Positions 1 to 6,788 of a stretch of 6,894 bases of DNA are shown here, one piece after another. How positions within the stretch are numbered: position 1 is the stretch's first letter; each line of letters opens with the position of its first letter. A model generated the notes under the pieces. The model worked only from the letters and a program-made list of their open reading frames with translations, had not been told where the DNA came from and searched no databases. Where the stretch lies: the NCBI GenBank assembly GCA_050115015.1, contig JASFRI010000224.1:1-6894 (forward strand), in the 5' to 3' direction. The translations under genes were made by a program, and so were the position numbers. Source of the DNA: JASFRI01 sp050115015 (GTDB lineage: Bacteria > Acidobacteriota > Polarisedimenticolia > CBDVAL01).

Positions 1-951
1 CGCCGCGTTGCGGTACGCCGTGTCGTACGGCTCCCACTCCCGCCGCGGCAGCGACAGCACCGGTCCCAGGAGCACCGGGATCTCCTTCTCGGCCAGCAGG
101 TCCGCCGCCCGCCAGGCGTCCTCGCCTCCCGCCAGGATGAGCCGCAGCCCCTGCTCCTCGGCCCACGCGACCGCCGCGTCGATCTGGGTGAGATCGTCGG
201 CCCGGACGACCACCGGAACCTCCCCGGAGAGCACCGGCCGCATCGCCTCCCAGCGGGAATCCACCGGGACCGGCGGGCCCTCGCCGGCGGCCGCCGCGTC
301 CCTCGCCTTGAGGTAGGCCCGCGCCGTGTCGAAGGCGTCCCGGAGGGTCTCCAGGGCCTTCTCGCGCTGCTTCTCCTGCTCCTCGGGCTCGGTGCGGGCC
401 CGGGGGCGCCGGTCGATGGTCATCCGGGGCCACTGGATGCCGAGGCCCGCCGGCGCCAGGACGGTCATGTCCGCCCAGGTCCAGCCGTCGAGGCGCATCA
501 CGGCACCCATGCCGCTGATCCGGCCGCCGCGCGGCGCGGTGTACGCGTAGAGGATGCCGTTGGCCCGGGTGACCGGCAGCAGCTCCGAGTCGGGGTTCAC
601 GGCCAGCTCCGCGCGGACGTTCGGCGTCACCTCCCCGGTCTCGCTGTAGTCCCGCGTCGCCCGCACCGCCGGGATCTCGACGAGACCCAGCACCGTGTCG
701 CAGTCGATCAGGCCGGGATAGAGGTGCTGACCCGCGGCCTCGACGACCTCCGCGTCGGGAGCGTCGACGGAGCGGCCCACCGCGGCGATCCGGCCGTCGC
801 GCAGCAGGACGCTGCCGCCCTCGATCGTGCGCCCGCTCACCGTGTGCACCGTCGCGCCTCGGATCAAGACCGCCTCCGCCGCGCTCGACGGGGCGATCGG
901 GGCGGCCCCCACGGCCGCCGCCAGCGTCAGGACCTTCGCCGCGCGCCTCAT
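1..951 (-). CDS. Exported amidohydrolase-like protein, metal site degenerate (partial, C-terminus off the left edge)
   Basis: Reading leftward from ATG at 951-949 gives 317 uninterrupted codons to the window edge. Residues 1-25 look like a signal peptide: basic start (MRRAAK), hydrophobic core, likely cleavage after SAA at 23-25. The mature part opens like an amidohydrolase: small beta-sandwich (VLIRGATVHTVSG, residues 28-40; LLRDGRIAAVG, 49-59), then YPGLID at 78-83. Where active family members have HxH, this protein has D85-T86-V87, so the usual first metal ligands are missing. Residues 95-135 (RATRDYSETGEV, NPDSELLPVTRANGIL) resemble a conserved block I associate with proteins of this subgroup encoded beside active amidohydrolases. 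Residues 184-222 are charged and probably helical. The start codon overlaps the stop of the upstream gene (ATGA), implying coupled translation and joint function. It is probably a non-catalytic or altered partner; the missing C-terminal half, which could hold other ligands, prevents a firm call. Confidence 0.85.
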   Translation of the reverse strand, partial: MRRAAKVLTLAAAVGAAPIAPSSAAEAVLIRGATVHTVSGRTIEGGSVLLRDGRIAAVGRSVDAPDAEVVEAAGQHLYPGLIDCDTVLGLVEIPAVRATRDYSETGEVTPNVRAELAVNPDSELLPVTRANGILYAYTAPRGGRISGMGAVMRLDGWTWADMTVLAPAGLGIQWPRMTIDRRPRARTEPEEQEKQREKALETLRDAFDTARAYLKARDAAAAGEGPPVPVDSRWEAMRPVLSGEVPVVVRADDLTQIDAAVAWAEEQGLRLILAGGEDAWRAADLLAEKEIPVLLGPVLSLPRREWEPYDTAYRNAA

Positions 952-3710
952 CGCAGCACCTCCTCGCCCGGGCGCCGCGCGCCGCGGCGTTTTCCCTTCC
1001 CCGGCTTCTCCTCGGGGGCGCTCCGGGCCGCCTCGACCAGGGCCTCCCGCTCGGCGGCGAGCAGCTCGCGCCGCGCGGCATCCGCGTCCCGGTCGAAGTA
1101 GAGCACTCCCTGCACCCATGTCTGGTCGACGACGCTCCGGGTCGACAGCGGGTCGCCGCTCCAGATCACGAAATCCCCGTCCTTGCCGACCTCCAGGCTA
1201 CCGACCCGTGAGTCGATCCCGAGCTGCTTCGCGGGGTTCGCCGTGACGAACGACAGGGCCTCCTCCGCGGGGACGCCGCCGTACTTCACCGCCTTGGCCG
1301 CCTCGAGGTTCAAGCGGCGCGCGAGCTCGTCGGAGTCCGAGTTGAAGGACACGAGGACCCCGTCGGCGTGCATGAGGGCCCCGTTGTAGGGGATGGCGTC
1401 GTAGACCTCGAACTTGTACGCCCACCAGTCGCTGAAGGTGGAGGCCCCGGCACCGTAGGCGGCCAGCTCCTGGCCGACCTTGTAGCCCTCCAGGACGTGC
1501 TGGAAGGTCGCCACCCGGATACCGAACTCCTTGGTCAGGAGCAGCAGCGCCAGGATCTCGTCCTGCCGGTAGGAGTGGCAGTGGAGCAGCCGCTTTCCGG
1601 AGAGGACCTCCGCGATCGCCTCGAGCTGTAGGTCCCGTCGCGGCGGCGGATCTCCCGCCGCCTTCCCCTCGGTCTCCCAGCGCTCCCACGCCGCGGTGTA
1701 GTCCCTGGCCGCGAGGAAGGCCTGGCGGATCACAACGTCGACACCCATCCGGGTCTGCGGGTACCGCGTCGTGTAGTCGTCCCCCCAGTTCGCCTGCTTG
1801 ACGTTCTCTCCCAGCGCGAACTTGATCCCCGGCGGGGCGCCGTCGAACCGGAGGCTCTGGGGCGTGCGCCCCGTGCGGATGTGGATGACCGCGTTCTGCC
1901 CGCCGATGGGGTTCGCCGACCCGTGGAGCACGTTCGCGGTGGTCAGTCCTCCCGCCAGCAGCCGGTAGAGGATCGTCGCGTCCGGGTCCAGCACGTCGGC
2001 GATCCGCACCTCGGCGGTGACCGCCCGGGTCGCCTCGTTGACGGACTCGGCGGTGGCGGAGTGGCTGTGCGCGTCGATGAGCCCCGGCGTCACGTGCCGC
2101 CCGCGGGCTTCGATCACCTCCGCGTCCCGGGGCGCCCGGAGCCCCCGGCCGACCGCCTGGATCCGGCCGTCCACGACCAGGAGGTCGGCGCCCTCCAGGA
2201 TGCCCTCCGGGCCCTGGGTCCACAGGGTGGCGTTCTTCACGAACACCGCCTCGGGCTGCCGGATCGGCCCGGGCTCCGGCGCCCAGGGGATCTGCGGCAG
2301 GGGCGGCTTCTCCTTTGCGTCGCCGGAGGCCTCCTCCTTCCCCTCCTCGTCCGACGTCTCGCCGTCCGTGTCCGCCTTGCCGGACTCGTCGTTCTCGTAC
2401 GGCCGCCCGTCCACCCAGACCGCGGTCACGGCGGTCTTCTCCCCGAAGAGATCGCCGTCGGTCACCGTGAGGTTGGCGATCTTGCCGGGCTCGATGGTCC
2501 CGAGGCGGTCGTCCAGGCCGTAGAGCAGCGCCGGCACCCGGGTCATCGCGTCGAGTGCCTCGTCGGGGGCGAGCCCCCGCTCGATGGCGGTGCGGACGTG
2601 GGGGCGCATCTCGCCCGGGGTGTCGAGTCCGACGCTGGTGAGCGCGAAGGGTATGCCGGCCTCACGGACGCGCGCGGGGTTTTCCGGCGCCAGGAACCAC
2701 TGGCGCAGCGTTGCCGTGGGAATGTCCAGCGCGGGACCCTCCTCGCCGACCTCCGGGGCCGCGGGGAAGCTGACCGGGAGGATGAGGGGGGCGTTCGCCT
2801 CCCGCACCCACTCCAGGTGCCGGTATTCCTCGCCGCTCCCCACCAGGATCCCGTCGAGGCTGAACTCCTCCAGCAGACCCGCCGCGCGGACCAGCCCCAG
2901 GAGATCCCCGGTCTCGAAGACGACCCGCATCTTGCCCCCGGCGACGGGCTCCAGCGCCGCGAGGGCGCGGTTGAACTCCGGCCGGTCGACACGATCCGGC
3001 CGTTCCCGGTACGCCGCGCGGACGACGGCGTCGTGATCGGCATCCAGCAGCGTCTGCCGGATCAGGGCCATCGTTCCCATCATCGAGCCCGGATACTGCC
3101 GGCTGCGGAAGTTCCCGTGATCGAAACCGACGACCTGTCCGAGGTCCTCGGCGACCAGGTTGCCGCCGATCGCACCGTCACCCAGGTTCACCAGCGCGGC
3201 GGAGCCCCGGAAGACGCCCGCGGGGGGCGCCGTGACGACGGCGGTGAATCCGGCCTTGCGCCAGGACGCACGACCGTCCTCGTCCAGCGCGGCGGCGTCG
3301 GCGGCCCTCTCCTCCGGGTGCACCATCGGGTTCGGGTCGGTCGGGCCCGAGGCCTGCGGCTCCTCCCGTGCGGGCGGACCGCCCCGGCGGCCACCCCTCC
3401 CCCCGTGCGGCTCGGGGAATCCCAGATGGGTGAAGGGGTCGATCAACCCCGGGTAGACCGTGCTTCCCGACAGGTCCCAGACGCGGGCGTCCGCCGGTGG
3501 CTCCAGGTCCGTTCCGACCGCCTCGATGCGGCCGTCCCTGAGGACGATCGTCGCGTCCTCCAGGACCTGGCCTGCCTGCGGGACCACCCGGGCATGGGTC
3601 AGGGCATGGACGGCGAGCGCCGGTGGGAGGTTCGGGATCTCCTCCTCGCCGGCGTGCAGCGCCAGGGGCAGGAACAGCAGGCCAATCCAGATCCGCGCGC
3701 GCGGTCGCAT
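948..3710 (-). CDS. Exported tandem amidohydrolase (imidazolonepropionase-like), two fused units, 920 aa
   Basis: Residues 1-20 form a signal peptide (basic MRPRAR, hydrophobic IWIGLLFLPLALHA), so a periplasmic or surface protein is expected. Unit 1 spans about 32-436: sandwich strands (ATIVLRDGRIEAVG, 53-66), YPGLID at 86-91, C-terminal return near 402-436 (LGTIEPGKIANLTV). Its metal site is damaged: F93 replaces the first histidine of HxH (H95 remains), and the place of the usual late aspartate reads ALTS (356-359). An acidic, low-complexity linker (about 438-468) leads to unit 2 (about 484-875), which has PGLID 542-546, intact H548-S-H550, GIKFALGENVK 628-638, H710 and H712, H738, and SFNSDSDE 788-795 supplying the late aspartate. 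Unit 2 is therefore the likely hydrolase; unit 1 looks structural or regulatory. A basic tail ends the protein (902-913). Single-unit relatives are roughly 400-450 residues, so this is a genuine double. ATG 3710 is supported by GGAGG five bases upstream. First gene of the operon; hydrolysed substrate unknown. Confidence 0.93.
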   Translation of the reverse strand: MRPRARIWIGLLFLPLALHAGEEEIPNLPPALAVHALTHARVVPQAGQVLEDATIVLRDGRIEAVGTDLEPPADARVWDLSGSTVYPGLIDPFTHLGFPEPHGGRGGRRGGPPAREEPQASGPTDPNPMVHPEERAADAAALDEDGRASWRKAGFTAVVTAPPAGVFRGSAALVNLGDGAIGGNLVAEDLGQVVGFDHGNFRSRQYPGSMMGTMALIRQTLLDADHDAVVRAAYRERPDRVDRPEFNRALAALEPVAGGKMRVVFETGDLLGLVRAAGLLEEFSLDGILVGSGEEYRHLEWVREANAPLILPVSFPAAPEVGEEGPALDIPTATLRQWFLAPENPARVREAGIPFALTSVGLDTPGEMRPHVRTAIERGLAPDEALDAMTRVPALLYGLDDRLGTIEPGKIANLTVTDGDLFGEKTAVTAVWVDGRPYENDESGKADTDGETSDEEGKEEASGDAKEKPPLPQIPWAPEPGPIRQPEAVFVKNATLWTQGPEGILEGADLLVVDGRIQAVGRGLRAPRDAEVIEARGRHVTPGLIDAHSHSATAESVNEATRAVTAEVRIADVLDPDATILYRLLAGGLTTANVLHGSANPIGGQNAVIHIRTGRTPQSLRFDGAPPGIKFALGENVKQANWGDDYTTRYPQTRMGVDVVIRQAFLAARDYTAAWERWETEGKAAGDPPPRRDLQLEAIAEVLSGKRLLHCHSYRQDEILALLLLTKEFGIRVATFQHVLEGYKVGQELAAYGAGASTFSDWWAYKFEVYDAIPYNGALMHADGVLVSFNSDSDELARRLNLEAAKAVKYGGVPAEEALSFVTANPAKQLGIDSRVGSLEVGKDGDFVIWSGDPLSTRSVVDQTWVQGVLYFDRDADAARRELLAAEREALVEAARSAPEEKPGKGKRRGARRPGEEVLR

Positions 3711-3715
3711 TCGTG

Positions 3716-3720
3716 CCTCC
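3716..3720 (-). promoter_or_regulatory. Ribosome binding site of the 920-aa amidohydrolase
   Basis: Read on the minus strand this is GGAGG, five bases before ATG 3710. It supports the start that gives the protein a complete signal peptide. Confidence 0.75.
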
Positions 3721-3767
3721 AGGGGGCGGGGTTGCCGCGAGTCGACTTCGAGCCCAGCGGTTTGTCG

Positions 3768-3796
3768 ATTATACAGGCTTCCCCGGTCCCGTTCAG
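3768..3796 (-). promoter_or_regulatory. Candidate sigma-70-type promoter of the amidohydrolase operon
   Basis: On the minus strand the -10 is a perfect TATAAT (3773-3768). Exactly 17 bases upstream is CTGAAC (3796-3791), which matches three of six -35 consensus positions (the central TGA). Transcription would begin near 3761, giving a leader of about 50 bases before ATG 3710. A perfect -10 is unlikely by chance in such GC-rich DNA and sits in the right place, but the -35 is weak, so an activator may assist. Confidence 0.55.
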
Positions 3797-3816
3797 GGGA
3801 GGAACCGCGGGAGAGG

Positions 3817-3830
3817 CACCCGGCCGGGTG
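3817..3830. repeat. Perfect 14-bp palindrome, possible operator
   Basis: CACCCGGCCGGGTG is identical to its own reverse complement over all 14 bases. It lies about 20 bp upstream of the -35 element of the leftward promoter, i.e. near -56 to -69 from the predicted start, a position typical of an activator site. It has no unpaired loop and no following T-run, so it does not look like a terminator. GC-rich DNA produces GC palindromes easily, which limits confidence. Confidence 0.3.
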
Positions 3831-3957
3831 ACGCGGCCGTGCGAGGCGGGGACATCCACACGGGTCCTTTTCCCGGTAGCCGCACCGGAGGCTCTCCAGG
3901 TTCGGCCAGGCCTTCGCCGGGACGCGGATGATGCTCGCGCGTCACGGTGCTCCCTCG

Positions 3958-3986
3958 TGGAGAAAGCGCCAGGATTCTGCTATCTT
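3958..3986 (+). promoter_or_regulatory. Candidate extended -10 promoter of the ATP-grasp gene
   Basis: TGGAGA (3958-3963, four of six matches to TTGACA) is followed after 17 bases by TATCTT (3981-3986). The -10 is preceded by TGC (3978-3980), fitting the extended -10 pattern TGn. Transcription would start near 3993, leaving about 60 bases before the GTG at 4055. If correct, it rules out the open-frame ATG at 3947, which lies upstream of the promoter. Confidence 0.45.
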
Positions 3987-4041
3987 CCGATGGTCCTTTC
4001 GATCGGTCGCAAGTCCTTCATGGGATGGGGTCTCGCGGCCC

Positions 4042-4048
4042 AGGAGGG
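4042..4048 (+). promoter_or_regulatory. Ribosome binding site fixing the GTG start of the ATP-grasp gene
   Basis: AGGAGGG lies six bases before GTG 4055. The in-frame ATGs at 3947 and 4025 lack a comparable site. Protein sequence resembling a fold (RKIGILFGEE) begins immediately after this GTG, whereas the residues before it look random. Confidence 0.75.
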
Positions 4049-4054
4049 TTCCCG

Positions 4055-5005
4055 GTGGCGAGGAAGATCGGCATCCTCTTCGGAGAGGAGCGCTCGTTCC
4101 CGCCGGCGATCGTCGACGAGGTCAACCGGCGCGGTGACGGGCGCGTCGTGGCCGAGTCGGTACACGTCGGGGCAGTCCACCAGGATGACATTCCCAGCTA
4201 CGACCTGATCCTGGACCGGATCAGCCACCAGGTCCCGTTCTACCGCACTCTCGTGAAGGTGGTCGCGGCCCGCGGCACGCAGGTGATCAACAACCCGTTC
4301 TGGTGGAGCGCGGACGACAGGTTCCTGAGCAACGTCATCGCCGAGGCGGCGGGAGTGGCGGTGCCGCGGACGGTCCTGCTCCCCCACAAGGCGCACCCAC
4401 CCGACACCGGCCCGGACACGTTCTCGAACCTCGAGTTCCCGCTGCGGTGGGACGAAGTGTTCGCCTACCTGGGGTTCCCCATCTTCCTGAAGCCCGCGAA
4501 CGGCGGCGGGCGGGGGGACGTCTACCGGGTCGCGGATCCGGAGGAGTTCTTCCGAGCCTACGACGGCACCCACACGCTGTCGATGATCGCCCAGGAGGCA
4601 ATAGAGTCCGCTGAGTACTACCAGTGCTATGCCCTGGGTCGGGAGCGGGTGCGCGTCATGCGGTATGACCCCCGGATGCCCGCCGAGTACCGCTACGTGC
4701 GGGACGCGCCTCCCCCCGACGGCAAGCTCCTGACCCGTGTCCGCAAGGACTGCCTGAATCTCTGCCGGGAGCTCGGCTACGACTTCAACACGCTGGAGTT
4801 CGCGGTCCGGGACGGTGTGCCGTACGCCATCGACTTCATGAACCCCGCCCCCGACTGTGATCCGTTCTCGGTCGGCCAGGAGAACTTCGACTGGGTTCTT
4901 CACAACGCGGCGGAGATCCTCATCGACCGTGCCCTCAACCCGCGGCCCCTGGAGGTCGCGGGGAAGTGGGCGCGCCGGCGGAACCCACGAACGACACAGG
5001 GGTGA
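4055..5005 (+). CDS. ATP-grasp superfamily protein (RimK-like carboxylate-amine ligase candidate), 316 aa
   Basis: With the GTG start the protein has 316 residues, no signal peptide and no membrane segment, so it is cytoplasmic. Residues 4-60 form an alpha/beta pre-ATP-grasp domain (RKIGILFGEE; YDLILDRIS). Residues 81-100 (NPFWWSADDRFLSNVIAEAA) and 104-112 (PRTVLLPHK) match the lead-in of ATP-grasp enzymes. The ATP-binding lysine is probably K146 in PIFLKP, followed by a glycine-rich loop (NGGGRGD, 149-155); QEAIE at 180-184 fits the hinge. E248 (NTLEFAV) and D260/N263 (AIDFMNPAP) occupy the metal-binding positions seen as E and DxN in the superfamily. Such enzymes activate a carboxylate as acyl phosphate and join it to an amine or thiol. 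I recall similar uncharacterised proteins with the WWSADD and DFMNPAPD blocks, but no defined substrate. It stands alone, divergent from the amidohydrolases and convergent with the ABC genes, so context does not reveal its partner. Confidence 0.88.
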   Translation: MARKIGILFGEERSFPPAIVDEVNRRGDGRVVAESVHVGAVHQDDIPSYDLILDRISHQVPFYRTLVKVVAARGTQVINNPFWWSADDRFLSNVIAEAAGVAVPRTVLLPHKAHPPDTGPDTFSNLEFPLRWDEVFAYLGFPIFLKPANGGGRGDVYRVADPEEFFRAYDGTHTLSMIAQEAIESAEYYQCYALGRERVRVMRYDPRMPAEYRYVRDAPPPDGKLLTRVRKDCLNLCRELGYDFNTLEFAVRDGVPYAIDFMNPAPDCDPFSVGQENFDWVLHNAAEILIDRALNPRPLEVAGKWARRRNPRTTQG

Positions 5006-5035
5006 CGACCGCCGGATAGCAGGGGGCGGCCGGGT

Positions 5036-5827
5036 TCATCCCCGCCGGCCGAGCACCCTCCAGGTGACGAGCCAGCCCGCCACCGTCCAGGCCGTCAAGA
5101 TCAGGTACGATCGACCCGCCCCCTGGACCAGACCCTCGGTGAGGCCGTCGCGCATGACGATGGCCGCGTGCTCGAAGGGGAGGACCTCGTGCAGCGCCGC
5201 GTACCACCGCGGGAGATGGTCCGCGGGGAAGTTGATCGGGGAGTAGAGCAGGATCCCGAAGGCGAGGACCTGGGTGATCAGGCCGGTGACCATGGGCTGG
5301 CGGATGCCGTGGGCGAAGCCGTAGCCGACGGAGGTCGCCATCAGAACGGTGAGGAAGGCGGCGGGGATCACGAGGGGGCTGACCGACAGGTCCAGGTCGA
5401 ATCGCAGCGCGGCCACGACCAGGGCGACGATGGTGCCCGGCAGTGCCACGACCGCGTAGACCGTGAGGCTGGCCATCACCTCGACGAGACGCGGAACCGG
5501 CAGGGACCAGAGGTAGTCGTACGTTCCGGACATCTTCTGGTTGGCCACGAGCTGCGGTGCGGCCACGAGCCCCGTCAGCAGGAGGGAGATGACCGTGGCC
5601 CCCGTCGCCAGGTAGAGCGCCTGGGTGGGGGCGACCTGGTCGAAGAGGAGGCCGAGCCCGACGACCACGCCGGCCCCCAGCAGCATCTGCACGACGAAGA
5701 GGATCGGCAGCACCATCCTCAGGCTCGTGATCTCCCAGCGCAGCATGAGCAGATAGCTGCGCATCCAGTAGGAGGGCCCGCGCATGAGCGGGGGCGGTCC
5801 GGCGGTCGCCAGCACGGTGTCAGGCAC
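5036..5827 (-). CDS. ABC-2 type transporter permease, 263 aa
   Basis: Integral membrane half of an ABC exporter. Six hydrophobic segments are visible, at about residues 39-62, 70-92, 115-140, 150-171, 178-198 and 239-258, after a cytoplasmic N-terminal stretch containing a likely interfacial helix (about 19-37). The segment YSPINFPADHLPRW (195-208) followed by LPFEHA (216-221) resembles the loop between the last two helices of ABC-2 permeases, where 'SP...P...LP...NP' patterns recur. Length is normal for the family. The start is GTG at 5827-5825, chosen because AAGGAG lies six bases upstream; the ATG at codon 15 has no comparable site. The first eight bases overlap the end of the ATPase gene, so the two are co-translated and should form one complex, with the permease as homodimer. 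Direction is probably export, from family membership; the cargo (drug, lipid, polysaccharide, peptide) cannot be told from sequence. Confidence 0.9.
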   Translation of the reverse strand: MPDTVLATAGPPPLMRGPSYWMRSYLLMLRWEITSLRMVLPILFVVQMLLGAGVVVGLGLLFDQVAPTQALYLATGATVISLLLTGLVAAPQLVANQKMSGTYDYLWSLPVPRLVEVMASLTVYAVVALPGTIVALVVAALRFDLDLSVSPLVIPAAFLTVLMATSVGYGFAHGIRQPMVTGLITQVLAFGILLYSPINFPADHLPRWYAALHEVLPFEHAAIVMRDGLTEGLVQGAGRSYLILTAWTVAGWLVTWRVLGRRG

Positions 5828-6788
5828 GGGGGTCTCCTTCCGGCTGCAGGGCGTCGTCCCGCCCGATCAGCGTTGCGTAGGTGTCCTCCAGGGTGATCGG
5901 CCCCAGCTCGTACTCCTCCGCCAGCCCCGATTGCTGGAGTCCGCGGGCCCACTGGACCGCGTCCAGCGCCTCGGCCTCCGGCACGGCCACCAGCAGGCGG
6001 CGTCCGGTCCGCGCCTCCAGGGAGGCGAATTCCGGGAGGGGCAGGTCGCCGGTCCGTGGCTCGAGGGTGACCCGGAGCCGGAGGTGGGCGCGCCGGCGGC
6101 TTCGAAGGGAGCCGGGCGTCCCCTCCGCGAGGATCCGGCCGCGGTCGACGATCGCCAGCCGGTCCACCGCCTTCTCGGCCTCCAGCACGTTGTGGGTCAC
6201 CAGCAGCACGGCGGCACCCTCCTCCGCGACGCGGCGGATCTCCCGCCAGAGCAGGCGGCGGCGCAGGGGGTCGACGTCGTTCGTGGGCTCGTCCAGGATC
6301 ACCAGACGTCCCGGCTGGACCGTCGCCATGCAGAACCCCACCAGCCGGAGCACGCCCCCGGAGAGCCGGTGACCGATCGTGCTCCGCCAGTCCGTCAGCT
6401 CGAGCCGTTGCACCATGGAGTCCACGCGCCGGGCCGCCTCGGCCGCGGCTGCCCCGCGGATCCGTCCGGCCATGGTGATCGCCCCCTCCAGGGTGAACGA
6501 GGCGATCGGCAACGCCCCCTGGGGGAGGTACGAGCACAGCTGACGCGCGGCGCCCGGGTCCGCCACGAGGTCGATCCCGTCCAGACGGATGGACCCGGAG
6601 GTCGGCTCCAGCAGGCCGATGATCTGGTTGACGAGCGTCGTCTTCCCGGCACCGTTCGGGCCGAGAAGGCCGAAGACCTCTCCCGCGTGGATCGACAGGC
6701 TGATGCCGTCGTTGGCCGCCGGGCCTCCGCGATAGAGCTTGCGCAGATCGCGGATCTCCAGCCGCGGCCGGTTCGGGAACGTCGTCAT
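5820..6788 (-). CDS. ABC transporter ATP-binding protein, 322 aa
   Basis: Cytoplasmic ATPase powering the adjacent permease. Walker A is GPNGAGKT (43-50), Q-loop glutamine Q90 (SYLPQG), signature LSGGV (142-146), Walker B LVILDE (162-167) with catalytic E167, D-loop NDVDP (170-174), and H-loop H199 (LLVTHN). Residues about 235-322 form a C-terminal extension resembling that of ABC-2 exporter ATPases (DUF4162-like), ending in LEDTYATLIG. The signature departs from the usual LSGGQ: valine occupies the glutamine position and the following LRLV is hydrophobic. All other catalytic residues are present, so activity is expected. ATG 6788 is preceded by GGAGG at five bases and overlaps the stop of the upstream gene (ATGA). 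The 3' end overlaps the permease gene by eight bases. ABC-2 exporters of drugs, lipids or polysaccharides use this type of subunit; specificity is unknown. Confidence 0.95.
   Translation of the reverse strand: MTTFPNRPRLEIRDLRKLYRGGPAANDGISLSIHAGEVFGLLGPNGAGKTTLVNQIIGLLEPTSGSIRLDGIDLVADPGAARQLCSYLPQGALPIASFTLEGAITMAGRIRGAAAAEAARRVDSMVQRLELTDWRSTIGHRLSGGVLRLVGFCMATVQPGRLVILDEPTNDVDPLRRRLLWREIRRVAEEGAAVLLVTHNVLEAEKAVDRLAIVDRGRILAEGTPGSLRSRRRAHLRLRVTLEPRTGDLPLPEFASLEARTGRRLLVAVPEAEALDAVQWARGLQQSGLAEEYELGPITLEDTYATLIGRDDALQPEGDPRA
5834..5838 (-). promoter_or_regulatory. Ribosome binding site fixing the GTG start of the permease
   Basis: On the minus strand this reads AGGAG, six bases before GTG 5827. 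It lies inside the last codons of the ATPase gene, consistent with translational coupling. No similar site precedes the alternative ATG at 5785. Confidence 0.65.

Larger units (their letters stand above)
3711..4054. other. Divergent intergenic control region
   Basis: These 344 bases separate the left-facing amidohydrolase operon from the right-facing ATP-grasp gene. Open frames crossing it belong to shadow frames, with no ribosome binding site or recognisable protein content. It holds a left-facing promoter (3768-3796), a perfect palindrome (3817-3830), a right-facing promoter (3958-3986), and ribosome binding sites at both ends. The stretch 3831-3957 contains nothing I can assign. Confidence 0.7.

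Noticed and set aside
1198..2223. A 341-codon minus-strand open frame overlapping the amidohydrolase in another frame.
   Set aside because: Extremely rich in R, G, P and A, with no motifs, and wholly contained in a real gene.
3770..3775. TATACA on the plus strand as a rightward -10 element.
   Set aside because: It overlaps the better leftward TATAAT, has no matching -35 at normal spacing, and is about 280 bases from the gene it would serve.
3791..3805. GTTC/GAAC inverted arms near the leftward -35 element as an operator.
   Set aside because: Only four bases per arm with imperfect extension; not distinguishable from chance.
1881..4208. A 775-codon open frame on the plus strand opposite the 920-aa amidohydrolase.
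   Set aside because: It runs antisense to a clearly conserved gene, continues through the control region and into the ATP-grasp gene, and its translation is arginine-, glycine- and proline-rich without recognisable motifs. It is a by-product of GC-rich codon use.
3980..4903. A 307-codon minus-strand frame opposite the ATP-grasp gene.
   Set aside because: The plus-strand frame has the ATP-grasp motifs, a ribosome binding site and a promoter; the antisense frame has none of these.
5028..5050. Possible bidirectional terminator between the convergent ATP-grasp and permease genes: GGCCGG paired with CCGGCC around an 11-base loop.
   Set aside because: The stem is only six base pairs, extends into the permease coding end, and neither strand has a T-run. 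In such GC-rich DNA this is easily chance.
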